Assembly (NCBI GenBank): GCA_903853735.1
Contig: CAINUH010000048.1
Coordinates: forward strand, 1 to 7,221
Direction of reading: 5' to 3'
Length of the DNA: 7,221 nt
DNA from: an uncultured Desulfomonile sp.
GTDB lineage: Bacteria; Desulfobacterota; Desulfomonilia; Desulfomonilales; Desulfomonilaceae
The translations under genes and the position numbers were made by a program. Shown in pieces: positions 1-6,064 of the stretch (position 1 is its first letter; the number at the start of each line of letters is the position of its first letter). The notes beneath the pieces are model-generated. The model did not search any database. It saw nothing but the letters and a program-made list of their open reading frames with translations, and was not told the origin of the DNA.

Positions 1-191
1 ATGTAGTGCTCAAAGAAAGGGAAACGGCCAACACCGAGGAGATCATCGACTACTGCAAGCAAAATCTAGCGAAGTACAAGATTCCAAAGTATGTGGAATT
101 CGTCGATAGTCTTCCCAAGAGCGCAATAGGTAAAATCCTCCGTAAGGAGCTAAGGGCCGCTAATCAAGCTAAGGCTGGCTCCGGTAAGTAG
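1..191 (+). CDS. AMP-forming acyl-CoA synthetase, C-terminal end (5' part outside window)
   Basis: This is the last ~63 codons of an adenylate-forming acyl-CoA synthetase, which activates a carboxylic acid with ATP and CoA through an acyl-adenylate. The reading frame is open from base 3 (Val-Val-Leu-Lys...) to the TAG at 189-191, so the gene enters from outside the window; the GTG at 6 is an internal codon, not a start. The segment has the typical end of the mobile C-terminal subdomain: a helix (EEIIDYCKQNLAKYKIPK), a strand (YVEFVDSLP) and the A10 motif PKSAIGKILRKEL. The lysine of GK, at bases 132-134, is the expected catalytic lysine of adenylation. Substrate choice is set by the missing N-terminal domain, so it cannot be read here. 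The dehydratase-family gene starts 42 bp downstream on the same strand, so co-transcription is likely and the ligase may supply its CoA ester. Family certain; substrate unknown. Confidence 0.93.
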   Translation, partial: VVLKERETANTEEIIDYCKQNLAKYKIPKYVEFVDSLPKSAIGKILRKELRAANQAKAGSGK

Positions 192-233
192 GTCAAGACA
201 CTATTTGATACCCGTTCTGTCAGGAGGGAGAAA

Positions 234-1733
234 ATGAGAACAAAGGAACAGCACGTCGAAGGTCTGGCCAAGATGAAGCGTAACATCTATTGCAATGGCA
301 GTCTCATCGACCGCACAGACGAAATTCAGATGGGATGCCTCAATACCATCGGTACCACGTACGATGAGGCGGCCAAACCGGAGAACCAAGACCTGATGAC
401 CGCCATCTCTCATCTTACGGGTGAGAGGATCAACAGATTTACTCACATTCATCAGAACACCGACGACCTCCACAAGAAGCAGGACATGACTCGCCAACTC
501 TGCCACAAGGTTGGTGGCTGCATCCAGCGTTGCATGGGGATCGACGCTACTAACGCCATTTACAACGTTTCTTACGAAGCGGACAAAGTGAACAGTGGCG
601 CCACCCAGTATCATGAGAATTTCAAGAGATGGCTGATCCGCTTTCAGACTGAGGATTTGGTGGGCTGTTGCGCTCAGACGGACGTCAAGGGTGACAGGTT
701 ACTGAGGCCTGCCGAGCAGCCGAATCCGGACGCTTATGTGCGGATCAAAGAGCGGCGCAATGACGGCATCGTGGTCAGCGGATGCAAGCTGCACATCTCA
801 GAGGCTTCCGTGGCCGACGAGGTGCTGGTGGTACCCACTCGGGCTCTGCGCCCAGAGGACAAGGACTATGCGGTAGCTTTCGCCGTTCCTGGAGACTGGG
901 ATGGCTTGAAGCAAGTTGTGACCGTCCATAACCTCAGACCCAGAGAACACTTTAAGCGTGGGTTCATCCAAGGCGCCACGGATTCGTATTTGATTTTTGA
1001 TGACTGCTTTATTCCGTGGGAAAGGGTGTTCCTGGCTGGTGAATGGCGGCACGGAGGCGTGTTGGCCCTCCTTTTCGCCCTGTTTCACCGACATTCCTAT
1101 TCAGGTTGTAAGCCCGCCATCGGCGATCTCCTTTTAGGGACAGCGGCCCTGGCCGCCGAGGTGAACAATGTTCATAAAGCGCCCCACGTCAGGGAGAAGC
1201 TGGCCGAGATCATTATGACTACCGAGCTGGGATACGCCGCGGGATACACGGCTTCCGACCTGGGCAAACCGGAAGTTTACATACCGGGCATGGGTTTTGT
1301 CCCTTATGGACCCGGATCCTATATTCCGAATTCGATTTATTGCAACGTGGGACGTTGCCTGTCGGGTGAAGCTGTTTACAGAGAAGCGGAGATCCTTTGC
1401 GACATAGCGGGTGGCGTAGTAGCCACTTTCCCGTTCGAGAAAGACTTCATGAACCCCGAGATCAAAGACCTACTCCTCAAGTATACTCAGCGGAATCCAA
1501 ACATGCCGGTGGAGGACCAAGCCCAGTTCTGGCGATACTTGGGCGACATCCTATGTTCAGCGACCGGTGGCATAAGCAAAGTGGGCAACTACCACGGTGG
1601 TGGCTCACCGATTATGGAGCAGATCGCCATTACCAGTCAGTATGACATTGAGTCCAGGAAGAAGTTGGTGAGGTACATCGCAGGCATGAGCGGAGGCGAC
1701 CGAGAGGCATTAAACAAAGAAGTGAAAAAGTAA
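234..1733 (+). CDS. 4-hydroxybutyryl-CoA dehydratase (AbfD)-family [4Fe-4S]/FAD protein
   Basis: A 499-residue protein of the HpaB/AbfD superfamily (Clostridium AbfD is about 490 residues). AbfD dehydrates 4-hydroxybutyryl-CoA to crotonyl-CoA by a ketyl-radical route, using FAD and a [4Fe-4S] cluster held by three Cys and one His, and also isomerises vinylacetyl-CoA. The same ligand pattern is visible here: CIQRC gives C96 and C100, and HRHSYSGCK gives H285 and C292, with the same 7-residue His-Cys spacing as AbfD H292/C299. Flavin hydroxylases of the superfamily lack this set. The stretch TDVKGDR (149-155) followed by DGIVVSGCK (177-185) also matches AbfD. Y289, K293 and Q98 correspond to AbfD Y296, K300 and Q101. 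Against this, the positions matching AbfD E455, A460, E257 and T190 appear to be G451, G456, D250 and S189 (alignment from memory), so the exact reaction is uncertain. AGGAGG at 222-227, 6 nt before ATG, supports the start. The enzyme is presumably cytoplasmic and oxygen-sensitive. The upstream CoA ligase and downstream importer suggest a role in using an imported acid. Family call strong; substrate open. Confidence 0.9.
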   Translation: MRTKEQHVEGLAKMKRNIYCNGSLIDRTDEIQMGCLNTIGTTYDEAAKPENQDLMTAISHLTGERINRFTHIHQNTDDLHKKQDMTRQLCHKVGGCIQRCMGIDATNAIYNVSYEADKVNSGATQYHENFKRWLIRFQTEDLVGCCAQTDVKGDRLLRPAEQPNPDAYVRIKERRNDGIVVSGCKLHISEASVADEVLVVPTRALRPEDKDYAVAFAVPGDWDGLKQVVTVHNLRPREHFKRGFIQGATDSYLIFDDCFIPWERVFLAGEWRHGGVLALLFALFHRHSYSGCKPAIGDLLLGTAALAAEVNNVHKAPHVREKLAEIIMTTELGYAAGYTASDLGKPEVYIPGMGFVPYGPGSYIPNSIYCNVGRCLSGEAVYREAEILCDIAGGVVATFPFEKDFMNPEIKDLLLKYTQRNPNMPVEDQAQFWRYLGDILCSATGGISKVGNYHGGGSPIMEQIAITSQYDIESRKKLVRYIAGMSGGDREALNKEVKK

Positions 1734-1766
1734 GTCAAAGCCTCCGATGAATCGTTAATTCCACAG

Positions 1767-1782
1767 CACTTGCTAACAAGTG
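1767..1782 (+). other. Small perfect hairpin after the dehydratase gene
   Basis: CACTTG (1767-1772) and CAAGTG (1777-1782) form a perfect 6-bp stem with a 4-nt loop, 34 nt after the dehydratase stop codon. No T-run follows, so it is not a convincing intrinsic terminator. It could protect an mRNA 3' end or be chance. Confidence 0.35.
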
Positions 1783-1797
1783 ATACCAACTAATAGG

Positions 1798-1833
1798 CGT
1801 TTGTGAGCGTGGCGAAGCCCATTCTCACAAACG
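1798..1833 (+). repeat. 10-bp perfect inverted repeat in the intergenic gap
   Basis: CGTTTGTGAG (1798-1807) is the exact reverse complement of CTCACAAACG (1824-1833), separated by 16 nt that contain a short inner GGC-GAA-GCC pairing. No T-tract follows, so it is not a standard terminator. It could be an RNA structural element, a binding site for a dimeric regulator upstream of the importer genes, or a copy of a dispersed palindromic repeat. Nothing in the window separates these options. Confidence 0.5.
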
Positions 1834-1852
1834 GCGGGTTCGTAAAAACGAC

Positions 1853-2000
1853 ATGAAGGGCCTATTGGACGCCATAATGGCCCGCTGTAACTCCGATTGA
1901 CGATTTTGCTAAGGCCGGCGAAACAAGTCTTTGTATCGAGGCAGTTATCGAAAAGCTGGAATTGAAACAAGAGGTATTGGGGAAACGGGTATCGATATAA
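1853..2000 (+). pseudogene. Frameshifted remnant of a 3-hydroxyacyl-CoA dehydrogenase (HBD/FadB type)
   Basis: Two overlapping frames together read like an internal piece of the NAD-binding domain of 3-hydroxyacyl-CoA dehydrogenase. Frame one (1853-1900) gives MKGLLDAIMARCNSD then TGA. The +1-related frame (from about 1887 to TAA at 1998-2000) gives VTPIDDFAKAGETSLC followed by IEAVIEKLELKQEVLGK. This resembles the family's pattern of a helix ending in 'ARI', then 'TPTTDL', then 'DLVIEAV.E.LELKQEVF', at roughly residues 55-97 of a ~280-residue protein. The N-terminal Gly-rich GAGTMG motif and everything after the LKQEV helix are absent, and the frame is broken, so this cannot be a working enzyme. 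Similarity may extend weakly upstream to about 1835. It sits between the dehydratase and the binding-protein gene, where a beta-oxidation gene would make sense: the enzyme oxidises 3-hydroxyacyl-CoA made by hydration of crotonyl-type products. The match is by eye and short, so confidence is moderate. Confidence 0.62.
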
Positions 2001-2030
2001 CCCGGATGGGAGTCAAATCCAAATAGGAGA

Positions 2031-2036
2031 AGGAGG
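2031..2036 (+). promoter_or_regulatory. Ribosome binding site of the binding-protein gene
   Basis: A perfect AGGAGG lies 8 nt before the ATG at 2045 and fixes this start. The preceding AGGAGA at 2025-2030 makes the site unusually purine-rich, in line with strong translation of an abundant periplasmic protein. I find no convincing promoter boxes in the 311-bp gap upstream. Confidence 0.75.
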
Positions 2037-2044
2037 ACAAAGCG

Positions 2045-3322
2045 ATGAGGCATTGGAAAGGATTCACCGGTTTTGTGTTGTTCCTGGTGGTAGCCCTGCT
2101 GACTGCCTGGCCCACGGCGGATTCGTTGGGCCAAACAACGAAAGAAGTGAACATCGGATTTTCCGGACCGATCAGCGGCGTGGCTGCGGAATACGGCCAG
2201 GACTGCGCGAACGGGGTGGAAATGGCCATCAACGATATCAACCAAGGCGGCGGGATTACTGTTGCTGGTGAGAATTATCGTCTCAAGCTTGTCAAGCTCG
2301 ATGATCGAGCAGATCCCACAGCGGCGGTCAACAACGCGCGTTCCTTACACTATGAGTACAAAGCCCCAGCCGTGTTTAACCCGGTCTTCAATACCCTTGC
2401 CGCAATAGCGAAAATCAACGAAGACAAAGGAAACGAATTCCTCCTCATGGCCTATACCAGCACGCCCAAGGTAATCGAGATTGGGAACAAATTGCTTTTG
2501 GCCATTCCTCCACCGTTCACGGTATATCTGAAAAGCTTCGCTGATCTAGCTTGGAAAAAGGGATGGCGCAAGGCAGCCATGTTGATAACCTTGGGGGCAT
2601 ACGGCGATGAATGGCGGGCGGCTTTCAGGGAACACTGGCAGGCGAAGGGCGGTGAGATCACCGCTGACAAACCAGCCAACTACTACACGGAAACTGACTT
2701 CTCAGCCCAGTTAACTGCGGCTCTGGCCACCAAACCCGATGTACTGGTCATCGGAGGTCCTTCTGCCCCCACGGCCCTGGTCATCGAGCAGGCGCGCGAA
2801 CTCGGTTACAAAGGTGGGTTTATCCTGATCGACCAGGCCAAAATGGACTACATTGCCAATATTCTCAAAGGTACCCAGTTGTTAGGCGGTACTATTGGTG
2901 TGGCTGCTGTTGCCCAGACTCCTCTACCAGCGACGCCGGGGTTTGATAAGAAATATGTCAGCGCCTACAAGAGAATGCTAACCTGGGAAACGGCAATGTG
3001 TTACGACGCCATGCACGCGCTGGCCCGAGCCATGGTTGCGGCTGGAACCGTGTCGGACCCAATCGCGATCCGAGCGGCCTTTTCTAAGGCCTTTCCTCTC
3101 ACGGGAGACAAATTTCCCATCGAGTATTTTGGTGTTACACCTGGAGGCCGTATGGAGGCCTTGGGTGCGGTTCAGACTATTGACGACCGAGGGAAATACA
3201 GCCCGGTGCGGGCTATTGGATGGTGGTTAAAGGACGAGGACGCGTTCAATAAGCTAAAAACGCAGACACATTTTACAGGACACGTAGATTGGGTGTTTTT
3301 CAAGTTCGAAAAGGATCAATAG
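2045..3322 (+). CDS. livK: Periplasmic substrate-binding protein of a Liv/HAAT-type ABC importer
   Basis: A 425-residue type-1 periplasmic binding protein (LivJ/LivK-like, Peripla_BP_6 fold), which captures the solute in the periplasm and delivers it to the membrane permeases. Residues 1-5 (MRHWK) and the hydrophobic run at about 7-24 form a signal peptide with cleavage likely near residues 26-30. There is no lipobox cysteine, so the mature protein should be soluble, fitting a Gram-negative cell. After it come the family's first strand VNIGFSGPISG (35-45), the helix NGVEMAINDINQGGG (56-70), and DDRADPTAAVNNAR (86-99), the usual 'DD..DP..AV..A' block. Residues 184-190 (LGAYGDE) occupy the hinge-region place of the usual 'YG' motif. 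Members of this family bind branched-chain amino acids but also aromatic acids, urea, amides and other carboxylates. The neighbouring CoA ligase and acyl-CoA dehydratase make a carboxylate ligand more likely than leucine here (inference). It is separated from livH by a terminator, an arrangement that favours excess binding protein over permease. Confidence 0.93.
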   Translation: MRHWKGFTGFVLFLVVALLTAWPTADSLGQTTKEVNIGFSGPISGVAAEYGQDCANGVEMAINDINQGGGITVAGENYRLKLVKLDDRADPTAAVNNARSLHYEYKAPAVFNPVFNTLAAIAKINEDKGNEFLLMAYTSTPKVIEIGNKLLLAIPPPFTVYLKSFADLAWKKGWRKAAMLITLGAYGDEWRAAFREHWQAKGGEITADKPANYYTETDFSAQLTAALATKPDVLVIGGPSAPTALVIEQARELGYKGGFILIDQAKMDYIANILKGTQLLGGTIGVAAVAQTPLPATPGFDKKYVSAYKRMLTWETAMCYDAMHALARAMVAAGTVSDPIAIRAAFSKAFPLTGDKFPIEYFGVTPGGRMEALGAVQTIDDRGKYSPVRAIGWWLKDEDAFNKLKTQTHFTGHVDWVFFKFEKDQ

Positions 3323-3336
3323 AAAAAAGGTGGCCT

Positions 3337-3369
3337 TTGCCCTCCGTTGGGGCGGGGGGCAAGTTTTTT
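3337..3369 (+). terminator. Intrinsic terminator or attenuator between the binding-protein gene and livH
   Basis: TTGCCCTCC (3337-3345) pairs with GGGGGGCAA (3354-3362) in a GC-rich 9-bp stem with one G-T wobble and an 8-nt loop, followed after one G by six Ts (3364-3369). It begins 15 nt after the binding-protein stop, with an A-rich run before it. This is a textbook rho-independent structure on the + strand. Since livHMGF lie just downstream on the same strand without a clear promoter, partial readthrough is likely, giving more binding protein than membrane complex. Confidence 0.78.
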
Positions 3370-3381
3370 GATTTGGTTGGT

Positions 3382-3406
3382 GGGGGTCCGTGCGGAGCGG
3401 ACCTTC
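3382..3406 (+). other. Second hairpin in the livK-livH spacer
   Basis: GGTCCG (3385-3390) and CGGACC (3398-3403) form a perfect 6-bp stem around a 7-nt loop, extendable by two G-T wobbles and one G-C pair to 3382-3406. It lacks a T-tract. It lies 12 nt after the terminator and 30 nt before the livH ribosome binding site, so it could cap the 5' end of a processed livHMGF transcript or take part in alternative folding. The role is inference. Confidence 0.5.
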
Positions 3407-3435
3407 CCCGTGCGCCTGTCCGTATGCAGGTATGC

Positions 3436-3442
3436 GGAGGGG
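3436..3442 (+). promoter_or_regulatory. Ribosome binding site that sets the livH start
   Basis: GGAGGGG ends directly before an ATG at 3443, too close for that codon, but 6 nt before the in-frame ATG at 3449. The latter is therefore the probable start. The longer open frame reaching back to a GTG at 3347 runs through the terminator and has no family-like sequence. Confidence 0.75.
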
Positions 3443-3448
3443 ATGTAT

Positions 3449-4318
3449 ATGGAACTTTTGTTACAGCAAGTATTCAACGGCATCATGCTGGGCAGCACCT
3501 ATGCCATAGTGGCTTTAGGACTTACCTTGGTTTTTGGAATTCTGGAGGTCCCGAATTTTGCCCACGGTGATCTTTATATGCTGGGCGCATACGTTAGTTT
3601 TTCTTTGCAGACCCTCTGCGGATTTGGGTTCTGGATAGCTCTGGTCATCTCCATGATAATCCTGGCGCTGATCGGCATGTTGATCGAAAGGTTCGTCTAC
3701 CGCCCCTTGCGGGACAGACCCCGCATAAACTCCTTTATTGCCGCCGTGGGCCTCGTGATGATCCTGGAGACCGCAGCGATCGTTATTTGGGGCCCCCAGG
3801 GGCTACGAATCCCTAATCCCTATCCGGGCATATTCGAATTGTTGGGGATCACGATGACCTATCAGCGTCTGCTGGTCATCATAGGGGCGATGGTCTTGAT
3901 CGTTCTGCTTCAGATTTTCATCAAGAAAACCACGGCCGGAATGACCATCGAAGCAGTGGCTCAGAACCAGGAAGGGGCTATGCTCGTGGGGATCGACGTA
4001 AACCTGGTCTCCTCATTTACTTTCGCCATTTCCGGGGCTATTGCGGCGGCAGCGGCGTGCCTGGTGGCTCCCATCTTCATGCTCTCCCCCACTATGGGGG
4101 TTCTCTTGGGGATGAAGGCCTTTGTCATTGTTATCCTCGGAGGGCTTGGCAGCATTCCTGGAGCGATTCTGGGTGGATATATTCTGGGACTCCTGGAAGC
4201 CATCGGAGGCGGCTACCTATCCGCTGAATATAAGGATGTTTATGCCTTCGGCGCCTTAATTTTGATCCTATCTATCAAACCCACAGGTTTATTCGGAACG
4301 GAGGTGAGCCAGCGATGA
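3449..4318 (+). CDS. livH: LivH-type inner-membrane permease
   Basis: A 289-residue membrane protein of the LivH branch of Liv/HAAT importers, one half of the heterodimeric transmembrane channel. It begins MELLLQQVFNGIMLGSTYAI, a typical LivH N-terminus, followed by LGLTLVFGILEVPNFAHGDL (22-41) with the conserved 'N.AHG' turn, and about eight hydrophobic segments. Residues 164-183 (GMTIEAVAQNQEGAMLVGID) are the cytoplasmic coupling region that contacts the ATPase, here with TIEAVAQNQE instead of the more common 'mRAvAqd.e'. The stretch LGGLGSIPGAILGGYILGLLE (230-250) is the conserved late-membrane motif. The ATG at 3449 gives the usual family length; the open frame continues 34 codons upstream but without homology. 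Its TGA overlaps the ATG of livM by four bases (ATGA at 4315-4318), so translation of the two permeases is probably coupled. Confidence 0.95.
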   Translation: MELLLQQVFNGIMLGSTYAIVALGLTLVFGILEVPNFAHGDLYMLGAYVSFSLQTLCGFGFWIALVISMIILALIGMLIERFVYRPLRDRPRINSFIAAVGLVMILETAAIVIWGPQGLRIPNPYPGIFELLGITMTYQRLLVIIGAMVLIVLLQIFIKKTTAGMTIEAVAQNQEGAMLVGIDVNLVSSFTFAISGAIAAAAACLVAPIFMLSPTMGVLLGMKAFVIVILGGLGSIPGAILGGYILGLLEAIGGGYLSAEYKDVYAFGALILILSIKPTGLFGTEVSQR

Positions 4319-5313
4319 AATTTCTGGCCGAAAAGTGGTTCTACTTGGCCTTGCTGGCTTTGGCGCTGGTCCTTCCCTTTCTGATGACCAACCCCTACGT
4401 TTTCCAAATCGTGATCATGGGGTGCCTATTCTCTATCGCCACACTCAGCATGAACCTTGTCCTGGGCTATACCGGGCAGGCGTCTCTAGCTCACGCAGGG
4501 TTTTTCGGAATCGGATCCTACTGTGTGGCCATCATGACGAAAAGCGGCTTTTCGTTCTGGTTTGCTCTGCCTCTGTCTGCCCTTCTCGCGGCTTTTGTAG
4601 GATTTCTGATTGGGTTGCCTACCCTACGTACCCGGGGTTCGTATTTTGCCATTGCCACTCTCTGCTTTGGGGTCATCATATCCATTGTGGCAGGTAACTG
4701 GATCGATCTCACTGGAGGATACTCCGGTATTGTCGGGATCTCCCTGCCCACCCCGATCTTCATCCCATGGATTGGGACTATCGGTTTTCAATCCATGGCT
4801 GCACAATACTACCTGGTTCTGGCTTTCTTACTCTTAACCTTGCTGATCATGCACAGGCTGGTCAATTCCCCTATTGGGCTGAGTTTCATGGCCATCCGGA
4901 ATAATGAGACCCTGGCTGAGGCGGTGGGGGTGAATACCTTTGCCGGGAAGCTCTTGTCCTTTGTGGTGGCCGACTTTTTCGCCGGGCTGGCTGGCGGCAT
5001 TTATGCCAGTCTGATGGGGAGTATCAGTCCAAGCACGGCATCCATCGAACTCACCTTCAACTGGCTCGTATACCTTCTCTTGGGAGGCGCAGCAACACTG
5101 GCAGGGCCCATTATCGGCGCCTTTGCCATCCCGATACTCATGGAGTATCTGCAGTTTCTGGGAGAATACCGCATGATTATTTTTGGGGTTCTGTTGATCG
5201 CAGTGATTGTCTACTATCCTCGGGGGATCGTGGGCGGCGTCAGTGATTTGCATCAAAAGGCGCGTGACTATTATGCGCGAAAGACGGGAGTGAAGCGTGC
5301 TATTGCAAGTTGA
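4315..5313 (+). CDS. livM: LivM-type inner-membrane permease
   Basis: A 332-residue polytopic membrane protein, partner of LivH in the channel. Hallmarks are NLVLGYTGQASLAHAGFFGIG (47-67), the LivM form of the 'GY.GQ.SLgha.F.giGaY' motif; LRTRGSYFAIATL (104-116), matching 'LR.rG.YFAI.TL'; and the cytoplasmic coupling loop GLSFMAIRNNETLAEAVGVN (188-207), matching 'GralrAIRdNe.aAea.Gin'. Near the C-terminus GGAATLAGPIIGA (257-269) matches 'GG.GTl.GPi.Ga' with Ala for the first Gly of GT. A basic cytoplasmic tail (KARDYYARKTGVKR) follows the last helix. GGAGGTGAG at 4300-4308 precedes the ATG at suitable spacing. The 3' end overlaps livG by 17 bp, so the two are translated in a coupled way. The length is normal and the gene is intact. 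Confidence 0.95.
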   Translation: MKFLAEKWFYLALLALALVLPFLMTNPYVFQIVIMGCLFSIATLSMNLVLGYTGQASLAHAGFFGIGSYCVAIMTKSGFSFWFALPLSALLAAFVGFLIGLPTLRTRGSYFAIATLCFGVIISIVAGNWIDLTGGYSGIVGISLPTPIFIPWIGTIGFQSMAAQYYLVLAFLLLTLLIMHRLVNSPIGLSFMAIRNNETLAEAVGVNTFAGKLLSFVVADFFAGLAGGIYASLMGSISPSTASIELTFNWLVYLLLGGAATLAGPIIGAFAIPILMEYLQFLGEYRMIIFGVLLIAVIVYYPRGIVGGVSDLHQKARDYYARKTGVKRAIAS

Positions 5314-6064
5314 GAATCTCACGAAGCGTTTTGCGGGGCTGGCGGCTGTAAGTGGTGTGTCTCTTCAGGTCCGCCAGGGAGAGATCCTGGCCATTGTCGG
5401 CCCCAACGGGGCCGGAAAATCGGTTCTCTTCGGGTTGATCAGCGGTCTGCTTAAACCTACTTTGGGGCAAATTCATCTTGAGGGCGAGAAAATTACTGGT
5501 CTGAAGCCGCATCTGATAGCCCGCAAGGGCATCACCCGTACCTTTCAGACCACGGCTCTGTTTGACCAGTTGCGGGTGGCGGACAATCTCACCCTTGGCT
5601 ACTGGCTGCGGACTCGGAGCGGTTTCTGGTCCACCCTCTTTCATACCTGTGGGTGGAATGAAGACAGAACTGAGACCTCCGAGCGGGTAGCACAGACACT
5701 GGACTTCATCGGATTGACGGAAAAGGCGGGTCAATTGGTCTCCACCCTTTCCCAAACGGAGCAGAAGCGGCTGTCTATAGGGGTGGCTTTGATAAGTCAA
5801 CCCAAGTTGATCTTACTGGATGAGCCCACCGGTGGTTTAATTGCGGAAGATACGGACGAGATCACTAATCTCATAAGCAAGATTCATCAGATGGCGGAAA
5901 TCACGGTCTGCCTCATCGAACACAAGATGCGCATGGTGATGGGCTTGGCTGACCGGATCTTGGTTTTGAATTTCGGAAGACTGATCGCTGAGGGATCGCC
6001 CAAGGAAATCGGAAATAATTCTGAGGTGGTCGAGGCATATCTGGGAGAGGATTACGTTGCTTAA
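5297..6064 (+). CDS. livG: LivG-type ATPase subunit with an atypical ABC signature
   Basis: A 255-residue cytoplasmic ATPase that powers the LivH-LivM channel with LivF. Visible are Walker A GPNGAGKS (35-42), the Q-loop glutamine in TRTFQ (Q84), Walker B LILLDE (171-176) and the switch histidine H209 in LIEHKM (usually LIEHDM). The LivG-specific insert between the Q-loop and the signature is present (about 101-135), and the C-terminal tail ending VVEAYLGEDYVA is the family's 'VieAYLG'. The ABC signature is odd: LSQTEQKRLSIG (151-162) stands where LivG proteins usually have something like LSYGQQRRLEIA, so the central Gly becomes Thr. The GTG start at 5297 is 6 nt after GGGAG (5286-5290), inside the end of livM; a TTG two codons later is a less likely start. 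Membership is sure; whether this site hydrolyses ATP normally is uncertain. Confidence 0.94.
   Translation: MLLQVENLTKRFAGLAAVSGVSLQVRQGEILAIVGPNGAGKSVLFGLISGLLKPTLGQIHLEGEKITGLKPHLIARKGITRTFQTTALFDQLRVADNLTLGYWLRTRSGFWSTLFHTCGWNEDRTETSERVAQTLDFIGLTEKAGQLVSTLSQTEQKRLSIGVALISQPKLILLDEPTGGLIAEDTDEITNLISKIHQMAEITVCLIEHKMRMVMGLADRILVLNFGRLIAEGSPKEIGNNSEVVEAYLGEDYVA
6043..6050 (+). promoter_or_regulatory. Ribosome binding site supporting the TTG start of livF
   Basis: GGGAGAGG lies 6 nt before TTG at 6057. No ATG or GTG in this frame gives the family N-terminus (MLKLTDVSTFYG), so TTG is the best start. It overlaps the last eight bases of livG. Confidence 0.7.

Noticed and set aside
6..191. Independent 61-residue small protein starting at GTG 6
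   Set aside because: The frame stays open to the window edge and the sequence is the C-terminal A10 region of an acyl-CoA synthetase, so it is a truncated gene and not a small gene.
234..1733. Assignment as a 4-hydroxyphenylacetate 3-hydroxylase (HpaB) flavin monooxygenase
   Set aside because: It belongs to the same superfamily, but the complete Cys-Cys-His-Cys cluster ligand set and the CoA ligase neighbour point to the AbfD branch.
1770..1796. TTGCTA ... TAATAG as a promoter for the importer genes
   Set aside because: The 15-bp spacer is short, both boxes are imperfect and it lies about 250 bp before the start codon.
1862..2245. Minus-strand open frame of 127 codons across the gap and the signal-peptide region
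   Set aside because: It overlaps the start of the binding-protein gene and the dehydrogenase remnant, whose plus-strand translation resembles a known family, and its own translation resembles nothing known to me.
3347..3448. N-terminal extension of LivH starting at GTG 3347
   Set aside because: It runs through the intrinsic terminator and a hairpin, has no family-like residues, and the ATG at 3449 has a correctly spaced ribosome binding site and the typical LivH N-terminus.
4834..5322. Long minus-strand open frame (162 codons) under livM
   Set aside because: It lies opposite the well-supported livM and livG genes, has no ribosome binding site or known motif, and is explained by codon bias of the coding strand. 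The same applies to the 166-codon minus frame at 5300-5800 and the 137-codon one at 201-614.
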